From NCBI GenBank assembly GCA_020847755.1, contig JADLBK010000180.1:1-32548 (forward strand): a stretch of DNA of 32,548 nt, read 5' to 3'. Of this stretch, positions 8,461 through 16,261 are shown one piece after another. Made by a program: the position numbers and the translations under genes. The stretch is from Flavobacteriales bacterium. Lineage in GTDB: Bacteria > Bacteroidota > Bacteroidia > Flavobacteriales_F > PHOS-HE28. Within the stretch, counting starts at the first letter, position 1. Each line of letters begins with the position of its first letter. Below the pieces are notes generated by a model that saw only the letters and a program-made list of their open reading frames with translations, was not told the DNA's origin and did not search any database.

Positions 8461-9153
8461 ATGAGCGCCGCGCACGCCTGGGCCGTCACGTGCTTCCTCG
8501 GCTTGCTGTGCTGCGCGTGCGGTCCGGGATCACCGGAGGCTGACCGTGAGCCCCGGTCCACCGAACAGAGCGCCGGTCCGCTCGCGGAAGTGCCCTTCAT
8601 GGACGGCACCAAGCATGGTGTGGCCCGCATCCGCGATGCCGAAGGCCGCGTGCGCAAGCGCGGCCGCTATGAGCACGATCGGAAGACCGGGCCGTGGACC
8701 GCGTTCGACCGTGCAGGGGATACCCTGGCGGTGGTGAACTACCGCGAAGGCCTGCTCGACGGAGAGAGCCGGGCCTATGGACCGGGCGGTGTCCTGCTCC
8801 GGCGGGTCACGTACCGGCGTGGTCGCATGCATGGCCCGTATGCCGATCACTTCCCGGACGGCGCGTTGCACGAACAGGTCAGCTACCGCAACGGGTTGCG
8901 CGAGGGTCCCTACCTGCGCTTCACCCGTACGGACACGTTGGACAATGGCCCGCGGCTGGAGGGCCAGTACCACCGGGGGAGACGCACCGGCATTTGGCGG
9001 CGCTATTACGGCAACGGCGTGCAGAGCGAAGAGGGTCCCCTGGTCGAGGATGTCCTCGACGGGCGCTGGACGTACTGGGACCGCCAGGGGCGGCCGAGGC
9101 TGGAGCGGGTGTACGTGCGTGGCGCCCTCGTCTCCGAGGGGCCTCCGCGCTAG
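8461..9153 (+). CDS. YwqK/MORN-like repeat lipoprotein
   Basis: A 230-residue protein with a hydrophobic N-terminus ending in CCAC at residues 17-20. Cys20 is the likely lipidation site, although the preceding residues are not a standard lipobox. From about residue 45 there are repeated MORN-like units of the pattern G-x-(W/Y)-x-x-(Y/F)-x-x-x-G-x-L (KTGPWTAFDRAG, LDGESRAYGPGG, MHGPYADHFPDG, REGPYLRF, RTGIWRRYYGNG, LDGRWTYWDRQG). This matches the family annotated as 'toxin-antitoxin system YwqK family antitoxin', but no toxin gene is next to it, and in Bacteroidota such proteins are common as envelope lipoproteins of unknown function. The start follows the regulator stop by 20 bases. It converges on the FAD oxidase gene: both stops are made by the single palindrome CTAG at 9150-9153. 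Confidence 0.82.
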   Translation: MSAAHAWAVTCFLGLLCCACGPGSPEADREPRSTEQSAGPLAEVPFMDGTKHGVARIRDAEGRVRKRGRYEHDRKTGPWTAFDRAGDTLAVVNYREGLLDGESRAYGPGGVLLRRVTYRRGRMHGPYADHFPDGALHEQVSYRNGLREGPYLRFTRTDTLDNGPRLEGQYHRGRRTGIWRRYYGNGVQSEEGPLVEDVLDGRWTYWDRQGRPRLERVYVRGALVSEGPPR

Positions 9154-10538
9154 GGTAGCACCTTCCCGGGGTTCAGGATCCCCTTGGGGTCGAACAGTCG
9201 TTTCAGCCCGCGCATCAGCTCCAGTTGCGCCGTGTTGAACGCGATGTCCATGTACGGTCGCTGCACGAGACCGATGCCATGTTCGCCGCTGAGCGTGCCA
9301 CCCAACGAGACGGTGAGCTCGAAGATCTCCCGGATGGCCCCGGGCAGTTCGTGTTCCCAGAAGTCATCGCTGAGGTCCCCCTTGATGATGTTGACGTGCA
9401 GGTTGCCGTCGCCGGCATGCCCGTAGCACACGCTGCTGAACCCGTGGCGCGCACCGATCGCCTTGACGCCCGCCAGGAGCCGCGGCAGGGCGAAGCGCGG
9501 CACCACCGTGTCCTCCTCCTTGTACACGCTGTGCGCCTTCACGCTGACGGGGACGCTGCGGCGCATGTGCCACAGGGCGGCTTTTTCCGAGGGGCTCTCG
9601 GCGAACAACACCTCGCCGCATCCGTGCGCCTCCATCACGCCCAGGATGGTCTCGCAATCGCGCATCAAGGCCTCGCCGTGGTCACCGTCCACCTCGATGA
9701 GGAGGTAGGCGCCCGGTGTGGTCGATAGCTGTGCGGGAAGACCATCGGTGTGCCTCATCGTCCAGACGATGGCGTCGCGTTCGATGAACTCCATGGCGCT
9801 GGGCGTGACGCCGGCGCGGAAGGTGGCGCTGACCGCGGTGCATGCGTCCTCGGCGTTGTTGAACGGCACCAGCATCAGGCGGGTCTCGCGGGGCATCGGC
9901 ACCAGCTTCAGCACCGCCTTGGTGATCACCGCCAGGGTGCCCTCGCTGCCCACGATGAGCCGGGTGAGGTCGTAGCCGGTGGCGTTCTTCAGCGTGTTGG
10001 CCCCGGTCCACATCACCGTGCCGTCGGCCAGCACCACCTCCAGGTTCAGCACGAAGTCGCGCGTGACGCCGTATTTCAAGGCCCTCGGTCCGCCGGCGTT
10101 CTCGGCGAGGTTGCCACCGATGGTGCAGCTGCCGCGGCTGCTGGGGTCGGGCGGGTAGTAGAGCCCCTTGGCGGCCACGGCCTCCTGCAGCACCTGCGTG
10201 ATCACACCCGGCTCCACGACCACCTGCAGGTTGCCCTCGTCGATCGTCACGATGCGGTCCATCCGGTCCAGGGCCAGGCCCACGCCCCCCTGCACGCAGA
10301 GGGCGCCACCGCTCAACCCCGTTCGTCCCCCGATCGGGGTCACCGGCACGTCCAGGGCATGGCAGATGCGCAGCACCGCCGCCACCTCCTCGGTGGTCCG
10401 CGGTCGAACGACCACGTCCGGTGGATGCTTCAGGTCCTCGGTCTCATCGTGACCGTAGGCCTCGCGATGCTCCTCGTCCGTGAACACGGCATCGCTGGGA
10501 AGCACGTGACGGAGGGCATTGAGCAGGTCCTGGGCCAT
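9150..10538 (-). CDS. FAD-linked oxidase, GlcD / D-lactate dehydrogenase-like
   Basis: A 462-residue flavoprotein of the vanillyl-alcohol-oxidase/GlcD superfamily. The N-terminal PCMH-type FAD-binding domain has PDVVVRPRTTEEVAAVL, PIGGRTGLSGGAL, then DPSSRGSCTIGGNLAENAGG (the FAD pyrophosphate-binding loop), and IVGSEGTLAVIT. The C-terminal FAD-oxidase domain carries CYGHAGDGNLHVN and GGTLSGEHGIG, which include the conserved substrate/metal-binding His residues. Family members oxidise glycolate, D-lactate or other D-2-hydroxyacids; the exact substrate cannot be read from sequence. Length is normal for a stand-alone subunit, and no glcE or glcF partner is adjacent. The start is placed at 10538 (MAQDLLNALR) because residues upstream of it do not look like family sequence and the -7-like box lies at 10562-10555. 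Confidence 0.9.
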   Translation of the reverse strand: MAQDLLNALRHVLPSDAVFTDEEHREAYGHDETEDLKHPPDVVVRPRTTEEVAAVLRICHALDVPVTPIGGRTGLSGGALCVQGGVGLALDRMDRIVTIDEGNLQVVVEPGVITQVLQEAVAAKGLYYPPDPSSRGSCTIGGNLAENAGGPRALKYGVTRDFVLNLEVVLADGTVMWTGANTLKNATGYDLTRLIVGSEGTLAVITKAVLKLVPMPRETRLMLVPFNNAEDACTAVSATFRAGVTPSAMEFIERDAIVWTMRHTDGLPAQLSTTPGAYLLIEVDGDHGEALMRDCETILGVMEAHGCGEVLFAESPSEKAALWHMRRSVPVSVKAHSVYKEEDTVVPRFALPRLLAGVKAIGARHGFSSVCYGHAGDGNLHVNIIKGDLSDDFWEHELPGAIREIFELTVSLGGTLSGEHGIGLVQRPYMDIAFNTAQLELMRGLKRLFDPKGILNPGKVLP

Positions 10539-10554
10539 GGTCGGGAACGGTCTC

Positions 10555-10562
10555 GAAAGATC
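10555..10562 (-). promoter_or_regulatory. Putative -7 box of the FAD oxidase gene
   Basis: On the minus strand GATCTTTC, 16 bases before the start at 10538. It faces the plus-strand box at 10566-10573, giving a compact divergent promoter. Confidence 0.35.
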
Positions 10563-10565
10563 GGC

Positions 10566-10573
10566 TAACTTTC
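10566..10573 (+). promoter_or_regulatory. Putative -7 box of the secreted mosaic protein gene
   Basis: TAACTTTC, close to TAnnTTTG, 50 bases before the ATG at 10624. A second candidate, GACCTTCG at 10614-10621, ends only two bases before the ATG. Confidence 0.38.
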
Positions 10574-10623
10574 GTAGGCCACCGCGTGGTGCGATGGCTC
10601 GTCTAACGGAAAAGACCTTCGCC

Positions 10624-12273
10624 ATGCGACAGTTCGCGTTCCTCGTGCCGGGCCTCATCGCCCTTCAGGTCTCCGCGCAGAACGTTGCCATAAACGCCAG
10701 CGGAGTGGCGCCGGATGCCAGCGCGTTGCTGGACCTCGATGCCGCGGCGCACCCCGCGAACGACAAGAAAGGGCTGCTCGTTCCCCGCATCGCGCTATCC
10801 GCGGCGAACGTGGCGGCTCCGGTGGTGGCGCCGGCGACCTCGCTCCTGGTGTACAATACGGCCACGGCCGGCGTCGTGCCCAACAACGTCACCCCGGGGT
10901 TCTACTACTGGGGCGGCGTCTCATGGATCCGCTTCGGCACCGGGACGACGGATTGGACGCTGACCGGGAACGCCGGCACCACCCCGGTCACCAATTTCCT
11001 CGGCACCACGGACAACCAGGACCTGGTGGTGCGCACCAACAACGTGGAACGCTTCCGCACCTTGGGAGCCACCGGCCGGATCGGATGGGGGACCACCACC
11101 CCGGTGGCGCCGATCGAGGTCAACAGTGGTGCGCTGGCCGATGCCATCTATGGTCACAGCAACAACGTGGGTGGATGGCTGGGCCGCGAAACGAACATCA
11201 CGTTCGGGGTACCCCTGCAGACCGTGCAGGGAGCAGGCGTTTACGCCAACAACCCCAGCGCGGGCTACACGTCCATTTACTCCCAGTCCACGGGTGCGGC
11301 CACGGTGGCGGCCTCCATCAACTACAGCGATGTCTGGATCTCGTCCTACAACTATGTGCAGAACGCCAGCGGAGCGGTGAACCCCCCCGGGTCCTATTCG
11401 CAACTGAACGTGACCAACGCGGCGCTGGGCGGTGATCAGGTGGGGTTCCGCGCATTCAGCGGGCGGGGCGCCACGGCAGGCAATCCCGGGTTCACCATCG
11501 GATCCAGTTCCACGGCCGATGCACAGAACCAGGATGCCATCGGTGTGGAGGGCCAGTCGTTCACGAACAGCACCACCCGGGCGGGCGGCTACTTCGAGTC
11601 GTTCAACTACGCTGGTGTTTCGCAGGCCTTCGCCTGGGTGGGCACCACGGTGGGCGGGATCGCGCGCAAGATCACCGGCACGGCGGCCGTCAGCGAGATC
11701 ATCCCCACATCGGCCCACGGCCGCATCATGCTCACCTGCCCGGAGTCGCCCGAGTACTGGTACCAGGACTACGGCACGGTGCAGCTCGTGAACGGCCACG
11801 CGCACGTGGACCTGGACCCGATCCTGGCCGACATCATCATGGTGACCCCGGAGTATCCGGTCCGTGTGTTCTGCACGCCCGTGGACATGCCGGATTTCAA
11901 TGGCGTGGCCCAGATGAACCGCACGGCCACGGGCTTCGACCTCGTGGAGCTGAACGGCGGTACGCACAGCGGCACGCTGGACTACCAGATCGTGGTGAAG
12001 CCGAAGACCGGGTTCGGAGAAGGCCGCTTCCCCCAGGCGCCCGGCCCGGCCTGGCTGAAGAAGGAGCACGAGCCGGAACAGGCCCGCGCCGCCAACCGAC
12101 CCGACCCTTCGGGCATCTTCTACTGGCCGAGCGACCATGAGGTCTACGGCTACGATGTGGCCAAGGTGACCCCGGTGGGTTCGCGCGTACCGGCAGGCCG
12201 GTACGCGGGCAAGTTCAAGGTGGCGGAAGGGGTGTTCATGGACCACATCCCTGCGCAGCGCCCCGGCCAATGA
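10624..12273 (+). CDS. Secreted mosaic protein of unknown function
   Basis: A 549-residue protein with a signal peptide (residues 1-19, ending QVSAQ). Residues about 20-105 form a module common at the start of Bacteroidota surface proteins (NVAINASGVAPDASALLDL ... LLVYNTAT ... GFYYWGGVSWIRF). About 110-150 is the short motif WTLTGNAGTTPVTNFLGTTD followed by LVVRTNNVERFR, which I recognise as recurrent in large secreted proteins of this phylum, where a S74 peptidase domain often follows; none is seen here. The middle is rich in Gly, Ser, Thr and Asn. About 365-465 has a compact domain (LTCPESPEYWYQDYGTVQL, VFCTPVDMP, ATGFDVVEL-like) also seen in exported proteins. No T9SS sorting domain is evident, so the exit route is unclear. 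Start at 10624 is set by the signal peptide; upstream ATGs add non-signal sequence. Confidence 0.75.
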   Translation: MRQFAFLVPGLIALQVSAQNVAINASGVAPDASALLDLDAAAHPANDKKGLLVPRIALSAANVAAPVVAPATSLLVYNTATAGVVPNNVTPGFYYWGGVSWIRFGTGTTDWTLTGNAGTTPVTNFLGTTDNQDLVVRTNNVERFRTLGATGRIGWGTTTPVAPIEVNSGALADAIYGHSNNVGGWLGRETNITFGVPLQTVQGAGVYANNPSAGYTSIYSQSTGAATVAASINYSDVWISSYNYVQNASGAVNPPGSYSQLNVTNAALGGDQVGFRAFSGRGATAGNPGFTIGSSSTADAQNQDAIGVEGQSFTNSTTRAGGYFESFNYAGVSQAFAWVGTTVGGIARKITGTAAVSEIIPTSAHGRIMLTCPESPEYWYQDYGTVQLVNGHAHVDLDPILADIIMVTPEYPVRVFCTPVDMPDFNGVAQMNRTATGFDLVELNGGTHSGTLDYQIVVKPKTGFGEGRFPQAPGPAWLKKEHEPEQARAANRPDPSGIFYWPSDHEVYGYDVAKVTPVGSRVPAGRYAGKFKVAEGVFMDHIPAQRPGQ

Positions 12274-12294
12274 CCACCGCTGGGCGCGATCCCG

Positions 12295-12302
12295 TTCCTT
12301 CG
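12295..12302 (+). promoter_or_regulatory. Possible -7 box of the channel operon
   Basis: TTCCTTCG, five bases before the ATG at 12308. It shares the CCTTCG core of other boxes but lacks the leading TA, so support is weak; read-through from the gene 34 bases upstream is an alternative. Confidence 0.22.
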
Positions 12303-12307
12303 CATCG

Positions 12308-13186
12308 ATGATCGCGCACGACCCGCGTGACTGGTTCAGGCCGGTCTTCCACTTCCACCGCAGCGACACCTTCCGCAAGCTGCTGCCCCTGATCCTGCTC
12401 ATCGGCGGCATCACGGCAGGCGTGGCGTGGCTGGAGAACTCGTGGCTGCACCTGGCGCAGGACCATCGTGTGAAGAACATCACCCTGATGCACAGCCTGC
12501 TGGGCTTCGCCATCAGCATGCTGCTGGTGTTCCGCACCAACACCGCGTACGACCGGTGGTGGGAAGGGCGCAAGCTGTGGGGTTCGCTGGTGAACGTGAG
12601 CCGCAACCTGGCCGTGAAGGTGGGTGCGTGGCTGCGACCGGAGGACCACGAGGATCGTGCGCACTACGCCCGCCTCATCGGTCGCTTCGCGGCGGAACTG
12701 GGCCGCCACCTGCTGCGGGAGGAAACACGTCTGGACCTCGACGAGGAACCCCATCCCGAGCTCCGGATCGACCGTCGTCGGCATGTGCCCGCCCAGATGG
12801 TGGCCCTGATGCATGCGCGCGCGGCCCGCCTTCTGCGCGAGGGCCGGCTCTCCCAGGAACAGCTCATCGTGCTGTCCACGGACATCAACGCCTTCCTCGA
12901 CATCTGCGGGGCCTGCGAGCGCATCAAGAACACGCCGATCCCCTTCTCCTACAGCACCTTCATCAAGAAGTTCATCGTCGTGTACACCGTCACCCTGCCG
13001 TTCGGCTTCGCCCTGGTGATGGGCTGGATGGCGGTGCCCGTGGTGATGTTCATCTTCTACGTGCTGGCCAGCTTGGAGCTGATCGCCGAGGAGATCGAGG
13101 ATCCCTTCGGAAGGGATTCCAACGACCTGCCCATGGATCGCCTGGCCGATACCATCACCGGGAACGTGAACGAGATCCTGTCCTGA
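12308..13186 (+). CDS. Bestrophin-family ion channel protein
   Basis: A 292-residue membrane protein of the bestrophin family (formerly UPF0187). The N-terminus DWFRPVFHFHRSDTFRKL leads into the first membrane helix (about 25-43). The family signature FRTNTAYDRWWEGRKLWG is at residues 75-92, on the second helix. Two more hydrophobic segments lie at about 220-262, and the C-terminus has the conserved acidic stretch EEIEDPFG followed by NDLPMDRL. Bacterial bestrophins form pentameric channels in the inner membrane; some conduct anions and KpBest conducts sodium, so ion selectivity is uncertain. The stop is only two bases before the start of the potassium channel gene, indicating co-transcription and perhaps coupled membrane-potential control. 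Confidence 0.92.
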   Translation: MIAHDPRDWFRPVFHFHRSDTFRKLLPLILLIGGITAGVAWLENSWLHLAQDHRVKNITLMHSLLGFAISMLLVFRTNTAYDRWWEGRKLWGSLVNVSRNLAVKVGAWLRPEDHEDRAHYARLIGRFAAELGRHLLREETRLDLDEEPHPELRIDRRRHVPAQMVALMHARAARLLREGRLSQEQLIVLSTDINAFLDICGACERIKNTPIPFSYSTFIKKFIVVYTVTLPFGFALVMGWMAVPVVMFIFYVLASLELIAEEIEDPFGRDSNDLPMDRLADTITGNVNEILS

Positions 13187-13188
13187 GG

Positions 13189-14004
13189 ATGGAGGAGCGA
13201 AGCCCTTTGCAGAACCGCCTGGAGCGCATCGTGTTCGGTACGGACAGCCGTGCCGGGCGGTTGTTCGATGTGTTGCTGTTGTGGACCATCCTGTTGAGCG
13301 CTGCCTTGGTGCTGCTGGAGAGTGTGCACGAGGTGCATGTGCGGTACGGTCGCTGGCTCCTGGCGGCCGAATGGACCGTCACCATCCTGTTCACCATCGA
13401 GTACGCCGTACGGGTCTGGGTAAGCCGCGACCGCCGGCGCTACGTGCTGGGCTTTTACGGTCTTGTGGACCTGCTGGCCGCGCTGCCGACGTACCTGAGC
13501 CTCTTCGTGCCGGGCACCCAGGCGCTGAGCATCATCCGGGCCATCCGCCTCACGCGCGTGTTCCGCATCCTGCGCCTCACCACCTACACACGCGAGGCCT
13601 CGCATCTGCTGCTGGCCCTGTATGCGAGCCGTCACCGGATCATCGTGTTCTCGTTCGCCGTGCTGGCGCTGGTCACCGTGTTCGGCACCGTGATGTATCT
13701 CGTGGAGGGGCCCGCGCATGGGTTCACCAGCATCCCGCGGAGCATCTACTGGGCCATCGTCACGCTCACCACGGTGGGTTATGGCGACATCGCCCCGCGC
13801 ACGGCGTTCGGCCAGGCCCTGGCCTCTGCGATCATGATCCTTGGCTATGCGATCATCGCCATCCCCACCGGCATCGTCAGCGCGGAGATCGCCCGGCAGG
13901 AACGCCATCGCCGTGTGCTGAGCTGCCCGACATGCGGTGCGGTTGAGGTGCCGGAAACCTCGCGCTTCTGTCCGCAGTGCGGCGCACCGCTGGAGGCCGC
14001 CTGA
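13189..14004 (+). CDS. Voltage-gated potassium channel with C-terminal zinc ribbon
   Basis: A 271-residue six-helix channel of the VIC family. S1 is about 26-44, S2 about 58-77, S3 about 86-106. S4 carries five arginines at exact three-residue spacing (R117, R120, R123, R126, R129). S5 is about 150-172, then the pore with selectivity filter TVGYGD (195-200), and S6 about 207-234. After S6 comes a short cytosolic tail with CPTCG...CPQCG (C246, C249, C261, C264), a rubredoxin-like zinc ribbon. Expected role: inner-membrane potassium channel opened by membrane voltage. The ATG lies two bases after the bestrophin stop. I see no separate promoter box, so the two genes form an operon. It converges with the next gene, stops one base apart. 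Confidence 0.93.
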   Translation: MEERSPLQNRLERIVFGTDSRAGRLFDVLLLWTILLSAALVLLESVHEVHVRYGRWLLAAEWTVTILFTIEYAVRVWVSRDRRRYVLGFYGLVDLLAALPTYLSLFVPGTQALSIIRAIRLTRVFRILRLTTYTREASHLLLALYASRHRIIVFSFAVLALVTVFGTVMYLVEGPAHGFTSIPRSIYWAIVTLTTVGYGDIAPRTAFGQALASAIMILGYAIIAIPTGIVSAEIARQERHRRVLSCPTCGAVEVPETSRFCPQCGAPLEAA

Positions 14005-14005
14005 C

Positions 14006-14890
14006 TCACTCCCGCACCATCATCGGGTAGCGGACGATCACGGGCGTGCGTCCCTTGCCCTCGCTGCTGAGCACAAGTTCGCCATCGGGCAGAAAGGTGA
14101 TGCCCTCCGGCTTGGGCAGAACGTCCGCGTCCAATATGGCAAGGTCCATAAGGCGGCCTTTCCGGTCCACCACGGTCAGCGTGCGATCGACGGCACTGAG
14201 CAGGTAGAAGTGTCCGTTCCGGGGATGGGCCGCCACCGAGGAGAAACGCAGCTTGAGCGCAGGCACTGTACGCCCCTGGTCCGTGACCCGCTCGGGGATG
14301 GTGATGCCAAGGTCCCTGGCCTGGCGGTGCAACGCTTCCACGGAAAGCTCCACCATCGGCACGCAGCGGTGCAAGGGGTCGTCGGGGTCGAAGGCATGCA
14401 CCACGCGGACATCCCGGACCTCGGGCCCGCCCTTGGTGATGTCCTTCGGGGCCACGAGCACCATGCCGGTGCTGTCATCGAAACCGAGGCCTTCGATGTT
14501 GCGGTGCGGGAGGTCCAGCCGGAAGGTATCGACGCTGGTCCAACGTCCGCCCAGCAGGCGCAACCGGTGGATGAGCCCATCGCTGCGCAAGGCGAGGAAA
14601 CTGTCGTGCACACGCGTGAGGCCTTCCATGTCGCCGGGGCCCCCGAACGCCTCGGTCCGCAGCACGCGACCCTCCTTCAGGCCGATGAAATACAAGGTCG
14701 CCGCCTCATCCTGCACACAGGCCACGGTGCCCTGATCCACATCCGTCAGTGCGCTCACCTCCATCAGCTGCTCGGGCAGGGTGATCACCTGGGCCGGGTG
14801 GCGCAGGTCATAGGGCAGCGATGTCACGGCCCGCTGCGCCTGCAAGGCGGAGGCAAGGAGCGTGGCCGGAAGGAGCAGGGCGAAGCGCAT
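14006..14890 (-). CDS. Exported SdiA-regulated-type beta-propeller protein
   Basis: A 294-residue protein with a signal peptide (MRFALLLPATLLASALQAQ). The rest has repeated beta-strand blade motifs: LMEVSALTDVDQGTVACVQDEAATLYFI, GDMEGLTRVHDSFLALRSDG, NIEGLGFDDSTGMVLVAPK and, near the C-terminus, PKPEGITFLPDGELVLSSEG. That order (E-x-S-x-L, D-x-E-G, I-E-G-L, P-E-G-I) is what I know from the SdiA-regulated domain (PF06977) and related phytase-like propellers. Function is unknown; the conserved acidic residues may bind calcium (inference). The start at 14890 is set by the signal peptide. The gene is divergent from the MFS transporter. Confidence 0.75.
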   Translation of the reverse strand: MRFALLLPATLLASALQAQRAVTSLPYDLRHPAQVITLPEQLMEVSALTDVDQGTVACVQDEAATLYFIGLKEGRVLRTEAFGGPGDMEGLTRVHDSFLALRSDGLIHRLRLLGGRWTSVDTFRLDLPHRNIEGLGFDDSTGMVLVAPKDITKGGPEVRDVRVVHAFDPDDPLHRCVPMVELSVEALHRQARDLGITIPERVTDQGRTVPALKLRFSSVAAHPRNGHFYLLSAVDRTLTVVDRKGRLMDLAILDADVLPKPEGITFLPDGELVLSSEGKGRTPVIVRYPMMVRE

Positions 14891-14893
14891 GCG

Positions 14894-14901
14894 CGAAGAT
14901 C
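14894..14901 (-). promoter_or_regulatory. Putative -7 box of the propeller gene
   Basis: On the minus strand GATCTTCG, three bases before the start at 14890, implying a leaderless or near-leaderless mRNA. Confidence 0.33.
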
Positions 14902-14940
14902 GCTCGCTCCGTGCGGTTTGCACCATGCGGTCCGTTCCAC

Positions 14941-14948
14941 TTCCTTCG
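14941..14948 (+). promoter_or_regulatory. Possible -7 box of the MFS transporter gene
   Basis: TTCCTTCG, nine bases before the ATG at 14958; same variant as before the bestrophin gene. Confidence 0.22.
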
Positions 14949-14957
14949 CCACGCCGC

Positions 14958-16259
14958 ATGAAGCACATCTTCCCGGGTCGTTCCCTCTTGTTGGTGGTGG
15001 TGGCCGCCCTGGGCTATTTCGTGGACATCTACGATCTGGTGCTCTTCAACGTGGTGAAGCGCGAGAGCCTGGAGTTCATCCTCGGTGCCGGGCATCCGCG
15101 CATCAAGGACGTGGGCATCGACCTGTTCAACTGGCAGATGCTGGGCATGCTGATGGGCGGCATCCTGTGGGGCGTGTGGGGCGACCGCAAGGGACGGATC
15201 ACGGTTCTCTTCGGCAGCATCCTGTTGTACAGCGCGGCGAACATCGCCAATGCCTTCACCTACGACCTCACCGTGTACGCCATCGTGCGCTTCATCGCCG
15301 GTGTCGGGCTGGCCGGGGAATTGGGCGCCGGCATCACCCTGATCACCGAGACGCTGCCGCGTGACAAACGCGGCTATGGCACGCTCATCGTGGTGACCTT
15401 CGGAGCACTGGGGGCCGTGTTCGCTGCGGAGGTGGCCGACCAAGGCGCCTGGTTCGGCCGCATCTGGTGGTCCCTGACCGGCCGTGAGCTGATGAGCTGG
15501 CAGATCACCTACCTCGTGGGCGGCCTGATGGGCTTGGTGCTGCTGGTGATGCGCGTGGGCACCTTCGAGAGCGGCCTTTTTCAGGAGGTGCGCGGAAGGG
15601 CGGTGCGGAAGGGCGACCTGCGCTTGTTGTTCAACGACCGCAGCCGCTTTCTGCGCTACATCAGTTGCATCCTCATCGGCGTGCCCGTGTGGTACGTGAT
15701 CGGGGTGCTCGTGAGCCTGAGCCAGGACGTGTTCGTTCCTGAGCTCGGCATCGACACCAGTGCCCTGGACGCCGAGGGGTTGAAGCGCATCAACGGAGAG
15801 GCCATCAAGTACGCGTACATCGGCCTCAGCGTCGGCGACCTGTTGAGCGGTCTCCTGAGCCAGCTGTTGCGGAGCCGGCGCAAAGTGATCCTCCTCTACC
15901 TGACCGCCAACCTGGTGCTGACCCTGGTCTTCCTCTTCGGCATGCGCGGTTCGACCATTGCCGCCTACAACTGGATGTGCCTGGCCCTGGGCACCGCCAC
16001 CGGCTATTGGGTCATCTTCGTCACCGTGGCCGGTGAGCAGTTCGGCACCAACATCCGCAGCACGGTGGCCACCACCACGCCGAACTTCGTGCGTGGCGCC
16101 GTGCTGCCGGTCACCAACGCCTTCAAGTACCTGGCGCTGCCGCTGGGCAACGTCACCGGCGCGCTGGTGGTGGGCCTGGTGTGCATCGGTGCGGCCTTCT
16201 GGGCCACGTTCCGTGTGCGAGAGACCTTCCACACGGACATGGATTTCGTGGAGGAATAG
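14958..16259 (+). CDS. MFS transporter, sugar/organic-acid symporter type
   Basis: A 433-residue inner-membrane transporter with about twelve hydrophobic helices. Helix 1 has VVAALGYFVDIYDLVLFNVV, with the acidic residues typical of metabolite:proton symporters. The MFS signature loop between helices 2 and 3 is GVWGDRKGRITVLFGS, and GLAGELGAGITLITETLPRDKRG is the family motif around helix 5. A second, weaker copy (LSQLLRSRRKVILLY) lies in the C-terminal half. The substrate cannot be assigned from sequence. It converges with murQ: the two stop codons are two bases apart. A link to amino-sugar uptake is possible but only positional. Confidence 0.85.
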   Translation: MKHIFPGRSLLLVVVAALGYFVDIYDLVLFNVVKRESLEFILGAGHPRIKDVGIDLFNWQMLGMLMGGILWGVWGDRKGRITVLFGSILLYSAANIANAFTYDLTVYAIVRFIAGVGLAGELGAGITLITETLPRDKRGYGTLIVVTFGALGAVFAAEVADQGAWFGRIWWSLTGRELMSWQITYLVGGLMGLVLLVMRVGTFESGLFQEVRGRAVRKGDLRLLFNDRSRFLRYISCILIGVPVWYVIGVLVSLSQDVFVPELGIDTSALDAEGLKRINGEAIKYAYIGLSVGDLLSGLLSQLLRSRRKVILLYLTANLVLTLVFLFGMRGSTIAAYNWMCLALGTATGYWVIFVTVAGEQFGTNIRSTVATTTPNFVRGAVLPVTNAFKYLALPLGNVTGALVVGLVCIGAAFWATFRVRETFHTDMDFVEE

Positions 16260-16261
16260 CG

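Noticed and set aside
8461-9153. Toxin-antitoxin module
   Set aside because: YwqK-type repeats are often labelled antitoxin, but neither neighbour resembles a toxin and the protein is an exported lipoprotein.
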